Origin: an uncultured Lachnospiraceae bacterium
Lineage (GTDB): Bacteria; Bacillota; Clostridia; Lachnospirales; Lachnospiraceae
Length of the DNA: 57,049 bases
Direction of reading: 5' to 3'
NCBI GenBank assembly: GCA_934401915.1
Contig: CAKRSV010000013.1
Location: 1 to 57,049 of the forward strand
Made by a program: the position numbers and the translations under genes. Below, in pieces: positions 25,813 through 36,050 of the stretch. The notes beneath the pieces were generated by a model. It did not search any database. It was given only the letters and a program-made list of their open reading frames with translations, and was not told the DNA's origin. Every line of letters starts with the position of its first letter. Position 1 is the first letter of the stretch.

Positions 25813-26688
25813 TCAACTGTTCTTTACGTGTGTATGCGTATAGAGGTGTTCTTCGCAGTATTCATAATTTCCGTCGCACTTGGAACAGAAACGGAACTGC
25901 ATATTCGGGCTGTCCACTTCCGTCCGTCCGCAGATCGCACATTTGTGCTTCGTGATCCCCGTGTTTCTCCGCACCTCGCGTTTAAACTCCTGCCGCCTGT
26001 GAATCTGCTTTGGGTTCAGGTGCATCATATTTCTGGACGTCAGGAAAAAGATCACAAAGTTGAGAAGGGACGCTGCGATCGCAAACCTTCCATCGACACC
26101 GCTCTGGAAAAATTCAAACACAAGCATCACGGCATAGATCACGCCCAGCCATTTCACCTTCACCGGGATAAAGAACATCAAAAGCACCTGTGCCTCCGGG
26201 AAGGTTGCCGCAAATCCTAAGAAGATCGACATATTGATATAGTAGGTACTGAAATAGAGGGAGGTGATCGCAAAGAAATATTCCGCCCCCACCGTCGCAA
26301 TACTGTCCGCGTGGAACAGGTAGTGATACCCCATCAGAAGGAAACTTCCAAGCACGGTAAAGAGCATACCTTCAAACAGATACACATTGTACTTGTAGGT
26401 TCCCCAGGTGCGCTCCAGCGACGTGCCGATCGAACAGTAAAAATACAGCATGATCAGCGTGAAAAAGATATTCTGGCTGCTCGGCGGGATCAGGATCCAG
26501 GTCACGATACGCCAGATCTGTCCGTGCAGGATCGCATAGGGATTAAGCGTCAGATAGAACAGCGCACTCGGCGCGATCAACTGGATCAGATAGCCGACTG
26601 CATAGCAGATCACCAGCACGAACGACAGATTTTTGATCGCATATTTTCCAAACTTCCTTTCAAAAGGACTCATATATTTTCTCTCCAT
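25813..26688 (-). CDS. Rhomboid-like membrane protein with C-terminal zinc ribbon
   Basis: A 291-residue protein with about six membrane helices laid out as in rhomboids (NPYAILHGQIWRIVTWILIP; a YCSIGTSLERTWGTYKYN loop; FFIPVKVKWLGVIYAV). The GxSG serine and the final-helix His of active rhomboid proteases are not found, so it looks like an inactive, derlin-type member. After the membrane part come a basic stretch and a zinc-ribbon-like tail with CAICG and CSKC pairs and further Cys/His (about 243-285). It starts the operon with the sigma-like gene. The start may be the ATG at 26688 or one five codons later. Confidence 0.8.
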   Translation of the reverse strand: MERKYMSPFERKFGKYAIKNLSFVLVICYAVGYLIQLIAPSALFYLTLNPYAILHGQIWRIVTWILIPPSSQNIFFTLIMLYFYCSIGTSLERTWGTYKYNVYLFEGMLFTVLGSFLLMGYHYLFHADSIATVGAEYFFAITSLYFSTYYINMSIFLGFAATFPEAQVLLMFFIPVKVKWLGVIYAVMLVFEFFQSGVDGRFAIAASLLNFVIFFLTSRNMMHLNPKQIHRRQEFKREVRRNTGITKHKCAICGRTEVDSPNMQFRFCSKCDGNYEYCEEHLYTHTHVKNS

Positions 26689-26836
26689 TCCTAATCGTCA
26701 TTTTCATCCAAAAAACTGAATACATTTTATCATCCCTTTTTTCAAAAGTAAACGGCGCGCACAGCAATATCCGGGAAGTTATAAAAATTTAATAAGTATC
26801 TTTCAAATTGTTCATAATTTTCCAGATTTGTGCTGA

Positions 26837-26865
26837 TTGCTTTTTGTTTTTTGCTGTCGTATAAT
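26837..26865 (+). promoter_or_regulatory. Candidate sigma-A promoter of the activase gene
   Basis: TTGCTT (26837-26842) and a perfect TATAAT (26860-26865) are 17 bases apart, 60 bases before the preferred ATG at 26926. The intervening leader is AT-rich. Confidence 0.75.
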
Positions 26866-26925
26866 GACTTAGTATGTCGAACTACGTTATATAGTATGTT
26901 ATATATAAAAGGAGTGCTCATTCGA

Positions 26926-29900
26926 ATGTGTGAAATGCAATATACCCTCGGCATTGATATCGGTTCCACAACCGTCAAAATAGCCATACTGGATTCTGAA
27001 AACCGGATTCTCTTTTCTGACTATCAGAGACACTTTGCAAACATAAGGGAAACGCTTTCGGGTCTGCTGAAGCAGGCATACGACAAGCTCGGCAATCTCA
27101 CCGTGCATCCCATGATCACCGGCTCCGGCGGTCTTACGCTGGCCAACCATTTGCAGGTTCCCTTTGTCCAGGAGGTTATCGCCGTATCCACCTCTCTGCA
27201 GACCTTTGCGCCCTCCACGGATGTAGCGATCGAGCTCGGCGGGGAAGACGCCAAGATCATCTATTTCGAGGGCGGCAATGTAGAACAGCGTATGAACGGT
27301 ATCTGCGCGGGCGGAACCGGTTCCTTCATCGACCAGATGGCGTCCCTTCTTCAGACGGATGCACCTGGTCTGAATGAGTATGCCAAAAAGTATCACTCTC
27401 TGTATACGATCGCCGCGAGATGCGGTGTATTTGCCAAATCGGACATCCAGCCGCTGATCAACGAAGGCGCAACCAAGGAAGATCTGTCGGCATCCATTTT
27501 TCAGGCGGTGGTCAACCAGACCATCAGCGGACTTGCCTGCGGCAAACCGATCCGCGGACACGTTGCCTTTCTGGGCGGTCCGCTGCACTTTCTTTCCGAG
27601 CTCAAAAAGGCCTTCATCCGTACGCTCGGACTGGATGACGAACACATCATCGACACAGACAACTCCCACCTCTTTGCCGCCATCGGCTCTGCGCTGAATG
27701 CCAAAGAGGATTCTCACTATACTATGGAAGAGATGGTCAGCAAGCTCTCTTCCGATATCAAGATGGAATTTGAAGTAGAGCGTATGGAGCCTTTGTTTGC
27801 CTCCCGTGATGAGTATGACGCTTTCCAGAAGAGACATGCCTCCCATCACGTTACCACAGGGGATCTTGCCTCCTACAAGGGCAACTGCTTCCTCGGGATT
27901 GACGCCGGCTCTACGACCACCAAGATCGCGCTGGTCGGCGAGGACGGCTCCCTGCTGTATTCCTTTTACAGCAGCAACGACGGCAGCCCTCTGAAAACTG
28001 CGATCCGCTCGATCAAGGAGATCTACGCGCTTCTGCCTGCGGATGTAAAGATCGTCCGCTCCTGCTCCACCGGCTACGGCGAGGCGCTTATGAAGGCTGC
28101 CTTCCTGCTAGACGACGGGGAGGTTGAGACGGTAGCCCACTACTACGCCGCTGCTTTCTTTGAGCCGGATGTAGACTGCATCCTGGACATCGGCGGACAG
28201 GATATGAAATGTATCAAGATCAAAAATCAGACTGTGGACAGCGTGCAGCTCAACGAGGCATGCTCCTCCGGCTGTGGTTCCTTTATCGAAACCTTTGCCA
28301 AATCCCTGAATTACAGCGTAGAGGATTTCGCCAAGACTGCGCTCTTTGCAGAGCACCCCATCGATCTGGGAACGCGCTGTACGGTATTTATGAACTCCAA
28401 GGTAAAACAGGCGCAGAAGGAAGGAGCCGCTGTGTCCGATATTTCTGCCGGACTTGCCTACTCCGTCATTAAAAATGCGCTTTTTAAGGTAATCAAAGTC
28501 TCCGACGCTTCCGAACTTGGCCGCAACATCGTCGTACAGGGCGGAACCTTCTACAACGACGCGGTTCTCCGCAGCTTTGAGAAAATTGCAGGCTGCGAGG
28601 CAGTCCGCCCGGACATCGCCGGGATCATGGGTGCTTTCGGCGCCGCTCTGATCGCAAGGGAACACTATCAGGACGGCTATCAGACCACCATGCTGAACCT
28701 GGAGCAGATCACCAATCTGCAATTTGAGACCAGCATGGCCAAGTGTAAGGGCTGTACGAACAACTGCCGTCTTACCATCAACAAATTTACAGGCGGCCGT
28801 CAGTATATTTCCGGCAACCGCTGCGAACGCGGTATCGGTAAGGTCAAAAACGCCAACGGCATTCCCAACCTCTACGAATACAAGCTCAAACGTCTTTTCT
28901 CGTACGAGCCGCTTGCCGCCAACGAAGCGCCGCGCGGAACGGTCGGTATCCCGCGCGTGCTGAATATGTATGAAAACTATCCCTTCTGGTTTACGTTTTT
29001 TACCAAGCTGGGTTATCAGGTCGTGCTCTCCCCAAGCTCCACGCGCAAGATCTACGAGCTTGGCATTGAGTCGATCCCCAGTGAGTCCGAATGTTACCCT
29101 GCCAAACTTGCGCACGGGCACGTTGCATGGCTGATCAACCAGAAGGTCGACTTCATTTTCTATCCTGCCCTGTTCTATGAACGGAATGAGTTCCACAATG
29201 CGAACAACCACTACAACTGCCCGATCGTCACCTCCTACTCGGAAAACATCAAAAACAATGTGGAGGAGATCGGTCGCGGCGAGGTCGTGTTCCGCAATCC
29301 GTTTATGTCCTTCCGCGACTTAAAGACCGTCACCTCAGCGCTCACGCGCGAGTTTCAGGAGCTTCCGATCACCGAGGTGATGAACGCCGCCGAAGCGGCG
29401 TGGGAGGAGCTTGCAAGCGCCAGGGAAGATATGCGCAAAAAGGGTGAGGAGACGCTTCGCTACATGGAAGAACACCACACGCGCGGCATCGTTCTTGCCG
29501 GACGCCCCTACCACATCGACCCGGAGATCAACCACGGCATACCGGAGCTGATCAACTCCTACAATATCGCGGTTCTGACGGAGGATTCCGTCTGCCATCT
29601 TGCCGAGCCGGAGCGCCCGCTGATCGTGTCAGACCAGTGGATGTACCACTCCCGTCTGTACGCGGCGGCAAGCTATGTAAAGACAAGAGACGATCTCGAT
29701 CTGATCCAGCTCAACTCCTTTGGCTGCGGTCTGGACGCCGTCACCACCGATCAGGTGAACGATATCCTGTCCGGTTCCGACAAGATCTACACCTGTCTGA
29801 AGATCGATGAGGTAAACAACCTCGGCGCCGCCAGGATCCGTATCCGCTCTCTTCTGTCCGCGCTCAAGGTTCGCGAGCAGAAGAACAAAAAGCGCACGAT

Positions 29901-31176
29901 CCGCTCCAGCGCCATCTACAAAGTGCCGTTTACGGAGGAAATGCGCAAGGACTACACGATCTTATGCCCGCAGATGTCACCGATTCACTTCGACGTGCTG
30001 GAGGCTGCTTTCGAGGCCTGCGGCTACCACTTTGAAGTGCTTGACAACGACAACCGCCACGCAGTGGATGTCGGGCTGAAATATGTCAACAACGATGCCT
30101 GCTACCCATCCCTTATGGTGGTCGGGCAGATTATGGACGCCCTGCTTTCCGGAAAATACGATCTCAACAAGGTAGCACTGATCATGACACAGACCGGCGG
30201 CGGCTGCCGTGCGACCAACTATGTCGGCTTTATCCGCCGTGCGCTGGAAAAAGCAGGAATGTCCCAGATTCCGGTCATCTCCCTGAACCTGGGCGGAATC
30301 GAAACCAATCCCGGTTTCCACATGAACGCCGAGCTTTTGATCCGCGCAGCCTACAGTGCTCTTTTCGGCGATATCTTCATGCGGTGCGTATACCGTATGC
30401 GCCCCTATGAGATCACGGAAGGATCCGTTGAAGCCGTACACCAAAAATGGGTGACCAAGTGCCGTGAATTCGTCTCCCGCAAGCACATGAACTATTTTAC
30501 TTTCCAGAAGATGTGCCGGCAGATGATCCGCGAATTTGACGCCATTCCCATCCACGAAGACATGAAGAAGCCCCGCGTCGGAATTGTCGGCGAGATTTTG
30601 GTCAAGTTTGCCCCTGCCGCCAACAACCATCTGGTCGAGCTTCTGGAATCCGAGGGCGCCGAGGCAGTCGTTCCCGATCTGATGGATTTCATGCTGTACT
30701 GCTTCTATAACCAGGTATACAAGGCGGACTACCTCGGTATGTCGCAGAAAACCTCGATGTTTTCCCAGCTCGGCATCCGGGCGCTTGAAAAGCTCCGCGC
30801 TCCCGCCGCCAAAGAACTGGAAAAGAGCCGCCACTTCACCCCTCCGGTGAGCATTTACAAACTGGTCGATTACGCGAAGCCGATCGTCAACATCGGCAAT
30901 CAGACCGGAGAAGGCTGGTTCCTGACCGGAGAAATGGTCGAGCTGATCCACAGCGGCGTCAACAACATTGTCTGCACGCAGCCCTTTGGCTGTCTGCCGA
31001 ATCACGTGGTCGGAAAAGGTGTTATCAAAGAGCTTCGTAAGCGCTATCCACTTTCGAACATCGTCGCGATCGACTATGACCCGGGCGCCAGCGAAGTAAA
31101 CCAGCTTAACCGCATTAAGCTGATGCTCTCCACTGCCCAGAAGAATCTGAAAAAGAATATGCTGGCGGATCATTGA
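26926..31176 (+). CDS. Giant acyl-CoA dehydratase activase-type protein (two ASKHA modules, DUF2229, HgdB-like)
   Basis: A 1416-residue protein of the 2-hydroxyacyl-CoA dehydratase activator superfamily. Two BadF/HgdC-type ATPase modules come first: [14 protein letters not shown] (about 8-21) and [14 protein letters not shown] (about 325-338). Each keeps both Cys expected to hold a shared [4Fe-4S] cluster ([10 protein letters not shown] and [17 protein letters not shown] and GTRCTVF). [11 protein letters not shown]ys cluster follows, then a DUF2229 region and an HgdA/B-like dehydratase part ([28 protein letters not shown]). Such fusions are common in Clostridia, but the substrate is unknown; ATP-driven low-potential electron transfer is the family role. 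AAGGAG stands 11 bases before the ATG at 26926. It is followed by a terminator. Confidence 0.9.
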   Translation: MCEMQYTLGIDIGSTTVKIAILDSENRILFSDYQRHFANIRETLSGLLKQAYDKLGNLTVHPMITGSGGLTLANHLQVPFVQEVIAVSTSLQTFAPSTDVAIELGGEDAKIIYFEGGNVEQRMNGICAGGTGSFIDQMASLLQTDAPGLNEYAKKYHSLYTIAARCGVFAKSDIQPLINEGATKEDLSASIFQAVVNQTISGLACGKPIRGHVAFLGGPLHFLSELKKAFIRTLGLDDEHIIDTDNSHLFAAIGSALNAKEDSHYTMEEMVSKLSSDIKMEFEVERMEPLFASRDEYDAFQKRHASHHVTTGDLASYKGNCFLGIDAGSTTTKIALVGEDGSLLYSFYSSNDGSPLKTAIRSIKEIYALLPADVKIVRSCSTGYGEALMKAAFLLDDGEVETVAHYYAAAFFEPDVDCILDIGGQDMKCIKIKNQTVDSVQLNEACSSGCGSFIETFAKSLNYSVEDFAKTALFAEHPIDLGTRCTVFMNSKVKQAQKEGAAVSDISAGLAYSVIKNALFKVIKVSDASELGRNIVVQGGTFYNDAVLRSFEKIAGCEAVRPDIAGIMGAFGAALIAREHYQDGYQTTMLNLEQITNLQFETSMAKCKGCTNNCRLTINKFTGGRQYISGNRCERGIGKVKNANGIPNLYEYKLKRLFSYEPLAANEAPRGTVGIPRVLNMYENYPFWFTFFTKLGYQVVLSPSSTRKIYELGIESIPSESECYPAKLAHGHVAWLINQKVDFIFYPALFYERNEFHNANNHYNCPIVTSYSENIKNNVEEIGRGEVVFRNPFMSFRDLKTVTSALTREFQELPITEVMNAAEAAWEELASAREDMRKKGEETLRYMEEHHTRGIVLAGRPYHIDPEINHGIPELINSYNIAVLTEDSVCHLAEPERPLIVSDQWMYHSRLYAAASYVKTRDDLDLIQLNSFGCGLDAVTTDQVNDILSGSDKIYTCLKIDEVNNLGAARIRIRSLLSALKVREQKNKKRTIRSSAIYKVPFTEEMRKDYTILCPQMSPIHFDVLEAAFEACGYHFEVLDNDNRHAVDVGLKYVNNDACYPSLMVVGQIMDALLSGKYDLNKVALIMTQTGGGCRATNYVGFIRRALEKAGMSQIPVISLNLGGIETNPGFHMNAELLIRAAYSALFGDIFMRCVYRMRPYEITEGSVEAVHQKWVTKCREFVSRKHMNYFTFQKMCRQMIREFDAIPIHEDMKKPRVGIVGEILVKFAPAANNHLVELLESEGAEAVVPDLMDFMLYCFYNQVYKADYLGMSQKTSMFSQLGIRALEKLRAPAAKELEKSRHFTPPVSIYKLVDYAKPIVNIGNQTGEGWFLTGEMVELIHSGVNNIVCTQPFGCLPNHVVGKGVIKELRKRYPLSNIVAIDYDPGASEVNQLNRIKLMLSTAQKNLKKNMLADH

Positions 31177-31203
31177 TAATCCGCCCGGTATCACCGCATA
31201 TAG

Positions 31204-31249
31204 AAAGAGGACTTCCGCATACATCAAGTATGAGAAAGTCCTCTTTTTT
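31204..31249 (+). terminator. Terminator after the activase gene
   Basis: AAAGAGGACT (31204-31213) pairs with AGTCCTCTTT further on, with an inner GCATAC/GTATG stem, then a run of T (to 31249). The A-rich left flank would also allow termination of minus-strand transcription from the small gene at 31286. Confidence 0.85.
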
Positions 31250-31285
31250 CACCTCATAAGGATTCTGAACCCTGAATTTATTAAA

Positions 31286-31459
31286 TTACATCTGTTTTCT
31301 TACCACCAGATATTCATTGTCAAGTTGATAGTAGGCGCAGTCAAACTCTCCTCCGCTCAGAAAGCGGCTCATATCGTCCTCGTCGAGATCGACCATGCAA
31401 ACATAACACTCGTAATCTTCATCATATTGATAATTGCTGCAGGTATCACAACAGCTCAT
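31286..31459 (-). CDS. Small Cys- and Asp-rich protein (DUF6472-like)
   Basis: A 57-residue acidic protein starting MSCCDTCSNYQYDEDYECYV and ending VVRKQM. It has six Cys, including CCDTC and CYVC, and an LDEDDMSRFL stretch, and I believe it matches the small DUF6472 family of Clostridia, probably a metal-binding protein. An AAGGTG site lies six bases before the ATG. It follows the 96-residue gene by 37 bases on the same strand. The function is unknown. Confidence 0.75.
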   Translation of the reverse strand: MSCCDTCSNYQYDEDYECYVCMVDLDEDDMSRFLSGGEFDCAYYQLDNEYLVVRKQM

Positions 31460-31496
31460 CTCTCACACCTTGCCTTTCTGCAGGATCTGCGGAAGG

Positions 31497-31787
31497 TCAA
31501 TAAAATGTGCGATCCACCCTGCGGTTCACAAACTTAACTTTGCCTTTAACTTCTTCTCCCAGCTCCTGAAACGCCTCCTCTGCGATCTCCTTCTGCATCT
31601 GATTTACACAGAAGCTGCATGTCCCGAATTTATCGTTTGAAAAGAGCTTTGGCTTTTCCCACTTCACATAATAAGAAACCCTGTATTTCAACAGGATCTT
31701 TTCGATTTTTTCCTTGGTCGCCATATCTGTGACCTGACACCACTCTACTTCGTTATGAACTTTTACCTTCTGATATGCTGTTTCCAT
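31497..31787 (-). CDS. Small protein of unknown function
   Basis: A 96-residue basic protein that I do not recognise, with METAYQKVKVHNEVEWCQVT at the start. It contains a helical segment (TKEKIEKILLKYRVSYYVKW), a GTCSFCV Cys pair, and a C-terminal amphipathic helix. The start at 31787 has GGTGGGGA just upstream and is preferred to the 40-codon longer frame. It is followed by the Cys-rich small gene, suggesting a two-gene unit. Confidence 0.65.
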   Translation of the reverse strand: METAYQKVKVHNEVEWCQVTDMATKEKIEKILLKYRVSYYVKWEKPKLFSNDKFGTCSFCVNQMQKEIAEEAFQELGEEVKGKVKFVNRRVDRTFY

Positions 31788-32061
31788 CTTCCCCACCCTG
31801 TTATCTGTTTCTCTTTCGCCGTAAGGCTTCCGCGCGGATCTCACATCACACGGAACAATTACAGTATACCGTATTTCATCCGAATACGCAAGGGCGCGCG
31901 GTTGCAATCAAATCGGATCTATGATATATTTTTCAAGACAGCATGGATTCCGGAGCCTGCCATCTGTCCCGCTCTATAACCTGCAGACAGACTGGCATAT
32001 TCCATTGCAAAGCGAAAACCGGACCTACTGTGAAATAACAAGAGAAAGTTGAGATGATATT

Positions 32062-32979
32062 ATGCCTATCAAAATCGCAGATTCCTTACCGGCTACTTCT
32101 ATTCTGGAAAGTGAAAATATATTTGTCATGACGCAGTTCCGCGCAATGCACCAGGACATCCGTCCACTTGACGTTCTGATCCTGAACCTGATGCCAACCA
32201 AAGTCGTAACTGAGACGCAGCTTCTGCGCAAACTGTCGAACACACCGCTTCAGGTCAACGTTGAATTTTTGCAGACGGCAAGCTACAAGCCGCAGCATGT
32301 CGATTCCAACCATCTGGAATCCTTCTATACTACCTTCGATCAGGTCAAGGACCGCAAATTTGACGGAATGATCATTACCGGCGCTCCGCTCGATTATGTC
32401 AAATTCGAGGACGTTACCTACTGGGATGAGATCTGCACGATCATGGAATGGGGCAAGACTCACGTGCACTCTACCTTCCATCTGTGCTGGGGGGCATTCG
32501 CCGCACTGTACTATTTCTACGGCTTAGAGCGCTATGATATGGAAGAAAAGCTGTCCGGCGTGTACGCGCACCGGATCCTAAAGAAAAACTCCCCGCTGTT
32601 CCGTGGTTTCGACGACATTTTCTATGCACCGCAGTCCCGCGCAATGGGGATCACCGCAGAAAAGATCGCTTCTGTGCCGGAGCTGGAGCTGATGGCGATC
32701 TCCGATGAAGCCGGTGTGACGATCGCCAAGACGACCGACAGCCGCCACTTCTTCGTAACCTGCCATACCGAGTACGACGCTGACACGCTGTCCCTGGAAT
32801 ACTTCCGGGATCTGGAGCGTGGAATGAATCCCAAGATTCCGGTGAATTATTTCCCGGACGACGATCCTTCCAAGGCTCCCATCGTCACCTGGCGTTCCGC
32901 CGGTCAGCTTCTTTTCTCCAACTGGCTGAACTACTATGTATATCAGACGACGCCTTACGATGTGAGAAACATTGAGTAA
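32062..32979 (+). CDS. metA: Homoserine O-acyltransferase MetA (metAA type)
   Basis: Acylates homoserine in methionine synthesis. The 305-residue protein aligns without gaps to Escherichia coli MetA over the first 145 residues: the nucleophile Cys142 is in HLCWGAF, and the His and Glu partners are in CHTEYDADTL. Residue 111, which sets the acyl-CoA choice (Gly for succinyl-CoA, Glu for acetyl-CoA in characterised enzymes), is Asp here (TGAPLDYVKF). An acidic residue suggests acetyl-CoA, but this is not certain. No SAM riboswitch or T-box is seen in the 154-base leader; the ribosome site is weak (GAGATG). A terminator follows. Confidence 0.93.
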   Translation: MPIKIADSLPATSILESENIFVMTQFRAMHQDIRPLDVLILNLMPTKVVTETQLLRKLSNTPLQVNVEFLQTASYKPQHVDSNHLESFYTTFDQVKDRKFDGMIITGAPLDYVKFEDVTYWDEICTIMEWGKTHVHSTFHLCWGAFAALYYFYGLERYDMEEKLSGVYAHRILKKNSPLFRGFDDIFYAPQSRAMGITAEKIASVPELELMAISDEAGVTIAKTTDSRHFFVTCHTEYDADTLSLEYFRDLERGMNPKIPVNYFPDDDPSKAPIVTWRSAGQLLFSNWLNYYVYQTTPYDVRNIE

Positions 32980-32995
32980 CTCCATAGCCATTAAA

Positions 32996-33034
32996 ATGCC
33001 GGGAAAAGCAGTTTTGCTCCTCCCGGCACTTTTT
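32996..33034 (+). terminator. Bidirectional terminator between metA and ligA
   Basis: TGCCGGGA (32997-33004) pairs with TCCCGGCA (33021-33028), with an inner AGCA-GTTT-TGCT stem, then CTTTTTA. On the minus strand the flank reads TTTTAA, so it may also serve ligA. Confidence 0.88.
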
Positions 33035-33039
33035 ATCCA

Positions 33040-35013
33040 TTATTCTGAAACTGCTCCCAGATATTCCTTCATAAAATCTTCTTCCGAAATGATACGGATT
33101 CCAAGCTCCTTGGCTTTCTTGTTCTTGGATGACTGCGAGGTCGTGTCGTTGTTGATCAGACAGGTGGTCTTTCCTGTTACAGAACCCGTCACCTTGCCGC
33201 CCCGCTCCTCGATCTCTTCCTTGAGTTCATTCCGGTTATCGTAATGCTGAAGGCTCCCGGTGATCACAAAGCTCATTCCTGCCAGATTCTGCGTCTCCTG
33301 ACTCACTTCCCGCCTCTCCAAGTGCAGCTCCTTCAAAAGTCTTTGCAGCTCCTCCATCTTCTTCTCATCCCGGAAAAAGCGGCAGATCCCGGCGGCGATC
33401 ACTTCTCCCACGCCCTCGATCTCGCTCAGTTCTTCCTCATCCGCATTTCGGAGCTCATCCAGATCCTCCCCGAAATGCCGGCAAAGCATCTTAGCGTTTG
33501 CCACGCCGATATTCTCTATTCCAAGCCCATAGATCAGCCTTGGCAGCGTCGTATTTCTCGCGCGTTCTATGCTGTCCAGCAGATTGGCACAGGATTTCTC
33601 ACCAAACCCCTCCATCTGCGTGATCTCCTCCTCGTAGCGGTTCAAATGGAACAGATCTGCAAAAGAATGCAGATATCCTTTCGCCAGGAATTTTTCCAGC
33701 GTAGATTCCGAAAGACCGTCCACTCCCAGCGCATCCCTGCTCACGAAGAGGGCAAACGCTTTCAGCTTCTTGGCGTCGCAGTCCGGATTGCTGCAGTACA
33801 GCGACTGCACATCATTTATCTGGCGGATCTGCGTCGGCTGTCCACAGACCGGGCAGGTCTCCGGAATCTCCAGACGATCACTCTTCGTAAGGTTTTCCGC
33901 TATCTGCGGGATGATCATGTTCGCCTTATAGACGGTGATATGATCTCCGATTCCCAGATGCAGTCCCCTCATAATGCTGATATTGTGAACCGAAGCGCGG
34001 CTCACCGTCGTTCCCTCCAGCTCCACCGGGTCAAAGATGGCAACCGGATTGATGAGTCCCGTTCTGCTCGCACTCCACTCGATTTCCCGCAGAACCGTCT
34101 CCCGGATCTCGTCCGTCCACTTGAAGGCGATCGAATCCCTCGGGAATTTTGCCGTGCGCCCAAGTGACTGTCCATACGCCAGATCTTCATAGGTAAGCAC
34201 CAGTCCATCCGAAGGGATCTCATAGCCTTCCACCTTTTTCTCAAAGGCATCGATCGCCTCTAAAATGGTATCCCGAGAAACTTTCTGATACTCCACGACC
34301 TCGAAGCCCTGCTGCTGCAAAAATCGGAACTGTGCCTCCCTGGAATTGTCAAAATCCTCCCCGTCTGCTTTCACCAAGGCAAACGCATAAAAACGCACGT
34401 TACGTTTTGCAGTAATCTCATTGTTAAGCTGCCGCACCGATCCGCTGCATAGATTTCTCGGATTTTTATACCGCGCCGCGACATCCTCGATCTCCCGATT
34501 GATCTTTTCAAAGTCCTGATAGCGGATAACTGCCTCTCCGCGAAGGATCAATTCTCCCCGATAGGGGATCGTCATCGGCACATTGCAAAACACCTTCGCA
34601 TTGTTGGTAATCACCTCTCCGACCTCTCCATTTCCCCTCGTAACAGCCTTTGCAAGTTTTCCTTCATTGTAGGTGAGCACGATCGTCAGACCGTCCATTT
34701 TCCAGGACAAAAGACCCTCTTTTCCGTTGAGCCAATCCCTGAGTTCTTCCCGGCTTTTGGTCTTTGCGAGCGACAGCATCGGCTTTTCATGCCTTTCCTT
34801 TGGCAGTTCATCGACTGCCTCATACCCAACATGTATGGTTGGACTGTTGGAGAGAACTACGCCCGTTTCCTCCTCCAGTGCCGTCAGCTCATCATACAGT
34901 CTATCGTACTGCAAGTCGCTCATGATTTCAGCATCTTGTGCATAATATGCTTTCGATGCACTATTTAATGTATCGACCAGCCATTTCATGCGCTCCATCT
35001 TTGTCTCTCCCAT
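33040..35013 (-). CDS. ligA: NAD-dependent DNA ligase
   Basis: Seals nicks in replicating DNA using NAD. The 657-residue protein has the adenylation lysine at about residue 105 (SWKMDGLTIVL; most LigA have KxDG here, as this one does), the GNGEVGE motif, an OB-fold, a four-Cys zinc finger (CPVCG with CSNPDC), helix-hairpin-helix repeats (GVANAKMLCRHFG, IEGVGEVIAAGICRFF) and a C-terminal BRCT domain (LAGMSFVITGSL). GAGGGA precedes the ATG at 35013. It converges with metA. Confidence 0.95.
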   Translation of the reverse strand: MGETKMERMKWLVDTLNSASKAYYAQDAEIMSDLQYDRLYDELTALEEETGVVLSNSPTIHVGYEAVDELPKERHEKPMLSLAKTKSREELRDWLNGKEGLLSWKMDGLTIVLTYNEGKLAKAVTRGNGEVGEVITNNAKVFCNVPMTIPYRGELILRGEAVIRYQDFEKINREIEDVAARYKNPRNLCSGSVRQLNNEITAKRNVRFYAFALVKADGEDFDNSREAQFRFLQQQGFEVVEYQKVSRDTILEAIDAFEKKVEGYEIPSDGLVLTYEDLAYGQSLGRTAKFPRDSIAFKWTDEIRETVLREIEWSASRTGLINPVAIFDPVELEGTTVSRASVHNISIMRGLHLGIGDHITVYKANMIIPQIAENLTKSDRLEIPETCPVCGQPTQIRQINDVQSLYCSNPDCDAKKLKAFALFVSRDALGVDGLSESTLEKFLAKGYLHSFADLFHLNRYEEEITQMEGFGEKSCANLLDSIERARNTTLPRLIYGLGIENIGVANAKMLCRHFGEDLDELRNADEEELSEIEGVGEVIAAGICRFFRDEKKMEELQRLLKELHLERREVSQETQNLAGMSFVITGSLQHYDNRNELKEEIEERGGKVTGSVTGKTTCLINNDTTSQSSKNKKAKELGIRIISEEDFMKEYLGAVSE

Positions 35014-35111
35014 TTTCCGTCCCTCGCCTGTTCTGCTTCACATTTTGCCATTTTCTGCCCTGTCCGGGTCAGGATGCCTGCCACAATATATAGATCTGGC
35101 GTTTTTTCCTG

Positions 35112-35849
35112 TCATTTTGCCTCAAGTCCACAGTCCTGATAGAGCTGTCTTGCTTCCGCCTCCGTCAGTTCCCGATACTCGCCCGGTTTCAAATTTGCAA
35201 GTTTTACCTTCATAACGCGGATTCTCTTCAAAGAAAGCACCTCATACCCCACCTTTTTGCACATTCTGCGGATCTGTCTATTGACTCCTTGAGTCAGTGT
35301 CATTTGGATGGTTTTTGGTCCAGTCTGCTCGATCTTACACGGTCTGGTCGTGACATCCAGCTCCTCCAGATACATCCCATCCGCCATCTCCCGGATCGCC
35401 TCTTTCGTCCATTCCTTTTTCGTCTTGACCACATACTCTTTTTCATGCCGGTTTGCCCCGCGCATCATCGCGTCGATGAGATCCCCGTCATTTGTAAGGA
35501 GCAGAAGTCCTTCCGAGTCTCTGTCCAGTCGTCCGGCATAGGTGACCCGGATCGGATACTTCACCTCGTCGGCTATCACCTTTTCTGCGTGCTTATCTTC
35601 CTTTGTACAGGTCACTCCCACCGGCTTATAGTAGGCAAGCACCACCTTCTTATCCGGCCCGGCGATCTTCTTTCCGCGCACCGTGACCTGATCCCCGGCG
35701 CTCACCTTACACCCCGGCACCGCCGTCCGTCCGTTGACACACACTACACCCTGCTCTATCAGTTTGTCCGCATCCCTCCGCGAGCATACGCCGCAGGACG
35801 CCAGATATTTGTTCAGTCTGCACGCTTCCTTCTTATCTGATACTGCCAT
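35112..35849 (-). CDS. rluF: RluF-type 23S rRNA pseudouridine synthase
   Basis: Isomerises a uridine in 23S rRNA. The 245-residue protein has an S4 RNA-binding domain (LNKYLASCGVCSRRDADKLI) and a synthase domain with the catalytic Asp in AGRLDRDSEGLLLLTNDG. The TLTQGVNRQIRRM segment near the end resembles RluF rather than RluB. Its position on rRNA is not certain from sequence. It lies about 100 bases upstream of ligA on the same strand. Confidence 0.8.
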   Translation of the reverse strand: MAVSDKKEACRLNKYLASCGVCSRRDADKLIEQGVVCVNGRTAVPGCKVSAGDQVTVRGKKIAGPDKKVVLAYYKPVGVTCTKEDKHAEKVIADEVKYPIRVTYAGRLDRDSEGLLLLTNDGDLIDAMMRGANRHEKEYVVKTKKEWTKEAIREMADGMYLEELDVTTRPCKIEQTGPKTIQMTLTQGVNRQIRRMCKKVGYEVLSLKRIRVMKVKLANLKPGEYRELTEAEARQLYQDCGLEAK

Positions 35850-36050
35850 GTTTTACTCTCTTTCTGTTTTTTTCCGATTGCCCGCCGTTTATGCGTTTTC
35901 CCGGATTCCAACACTTCTGTGCTTTCCAGTCATCCTATTCTGTCAGCACAAGCAGCTCAAGCTCCATCTTCCGGCAACGCAAACCGCCTAGTCTGCATAT
36001 TCCCGTAACGCTGGTCGCTCTGTCCCTATCTTCCGATAGCATATCTCCAT

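Noticed and set aside
26899..31227. Long minus-strand open frames opposite the activase gene
   Set aside because: Shadows of a gene with clear domains; no plausible start sites and no recognisable protein.
31908..32061. Possible SAM riboswitch or T-box before metA
   Set aside because: The conserved riboswitch core and T-box sequences are absent from the 154-base leader.
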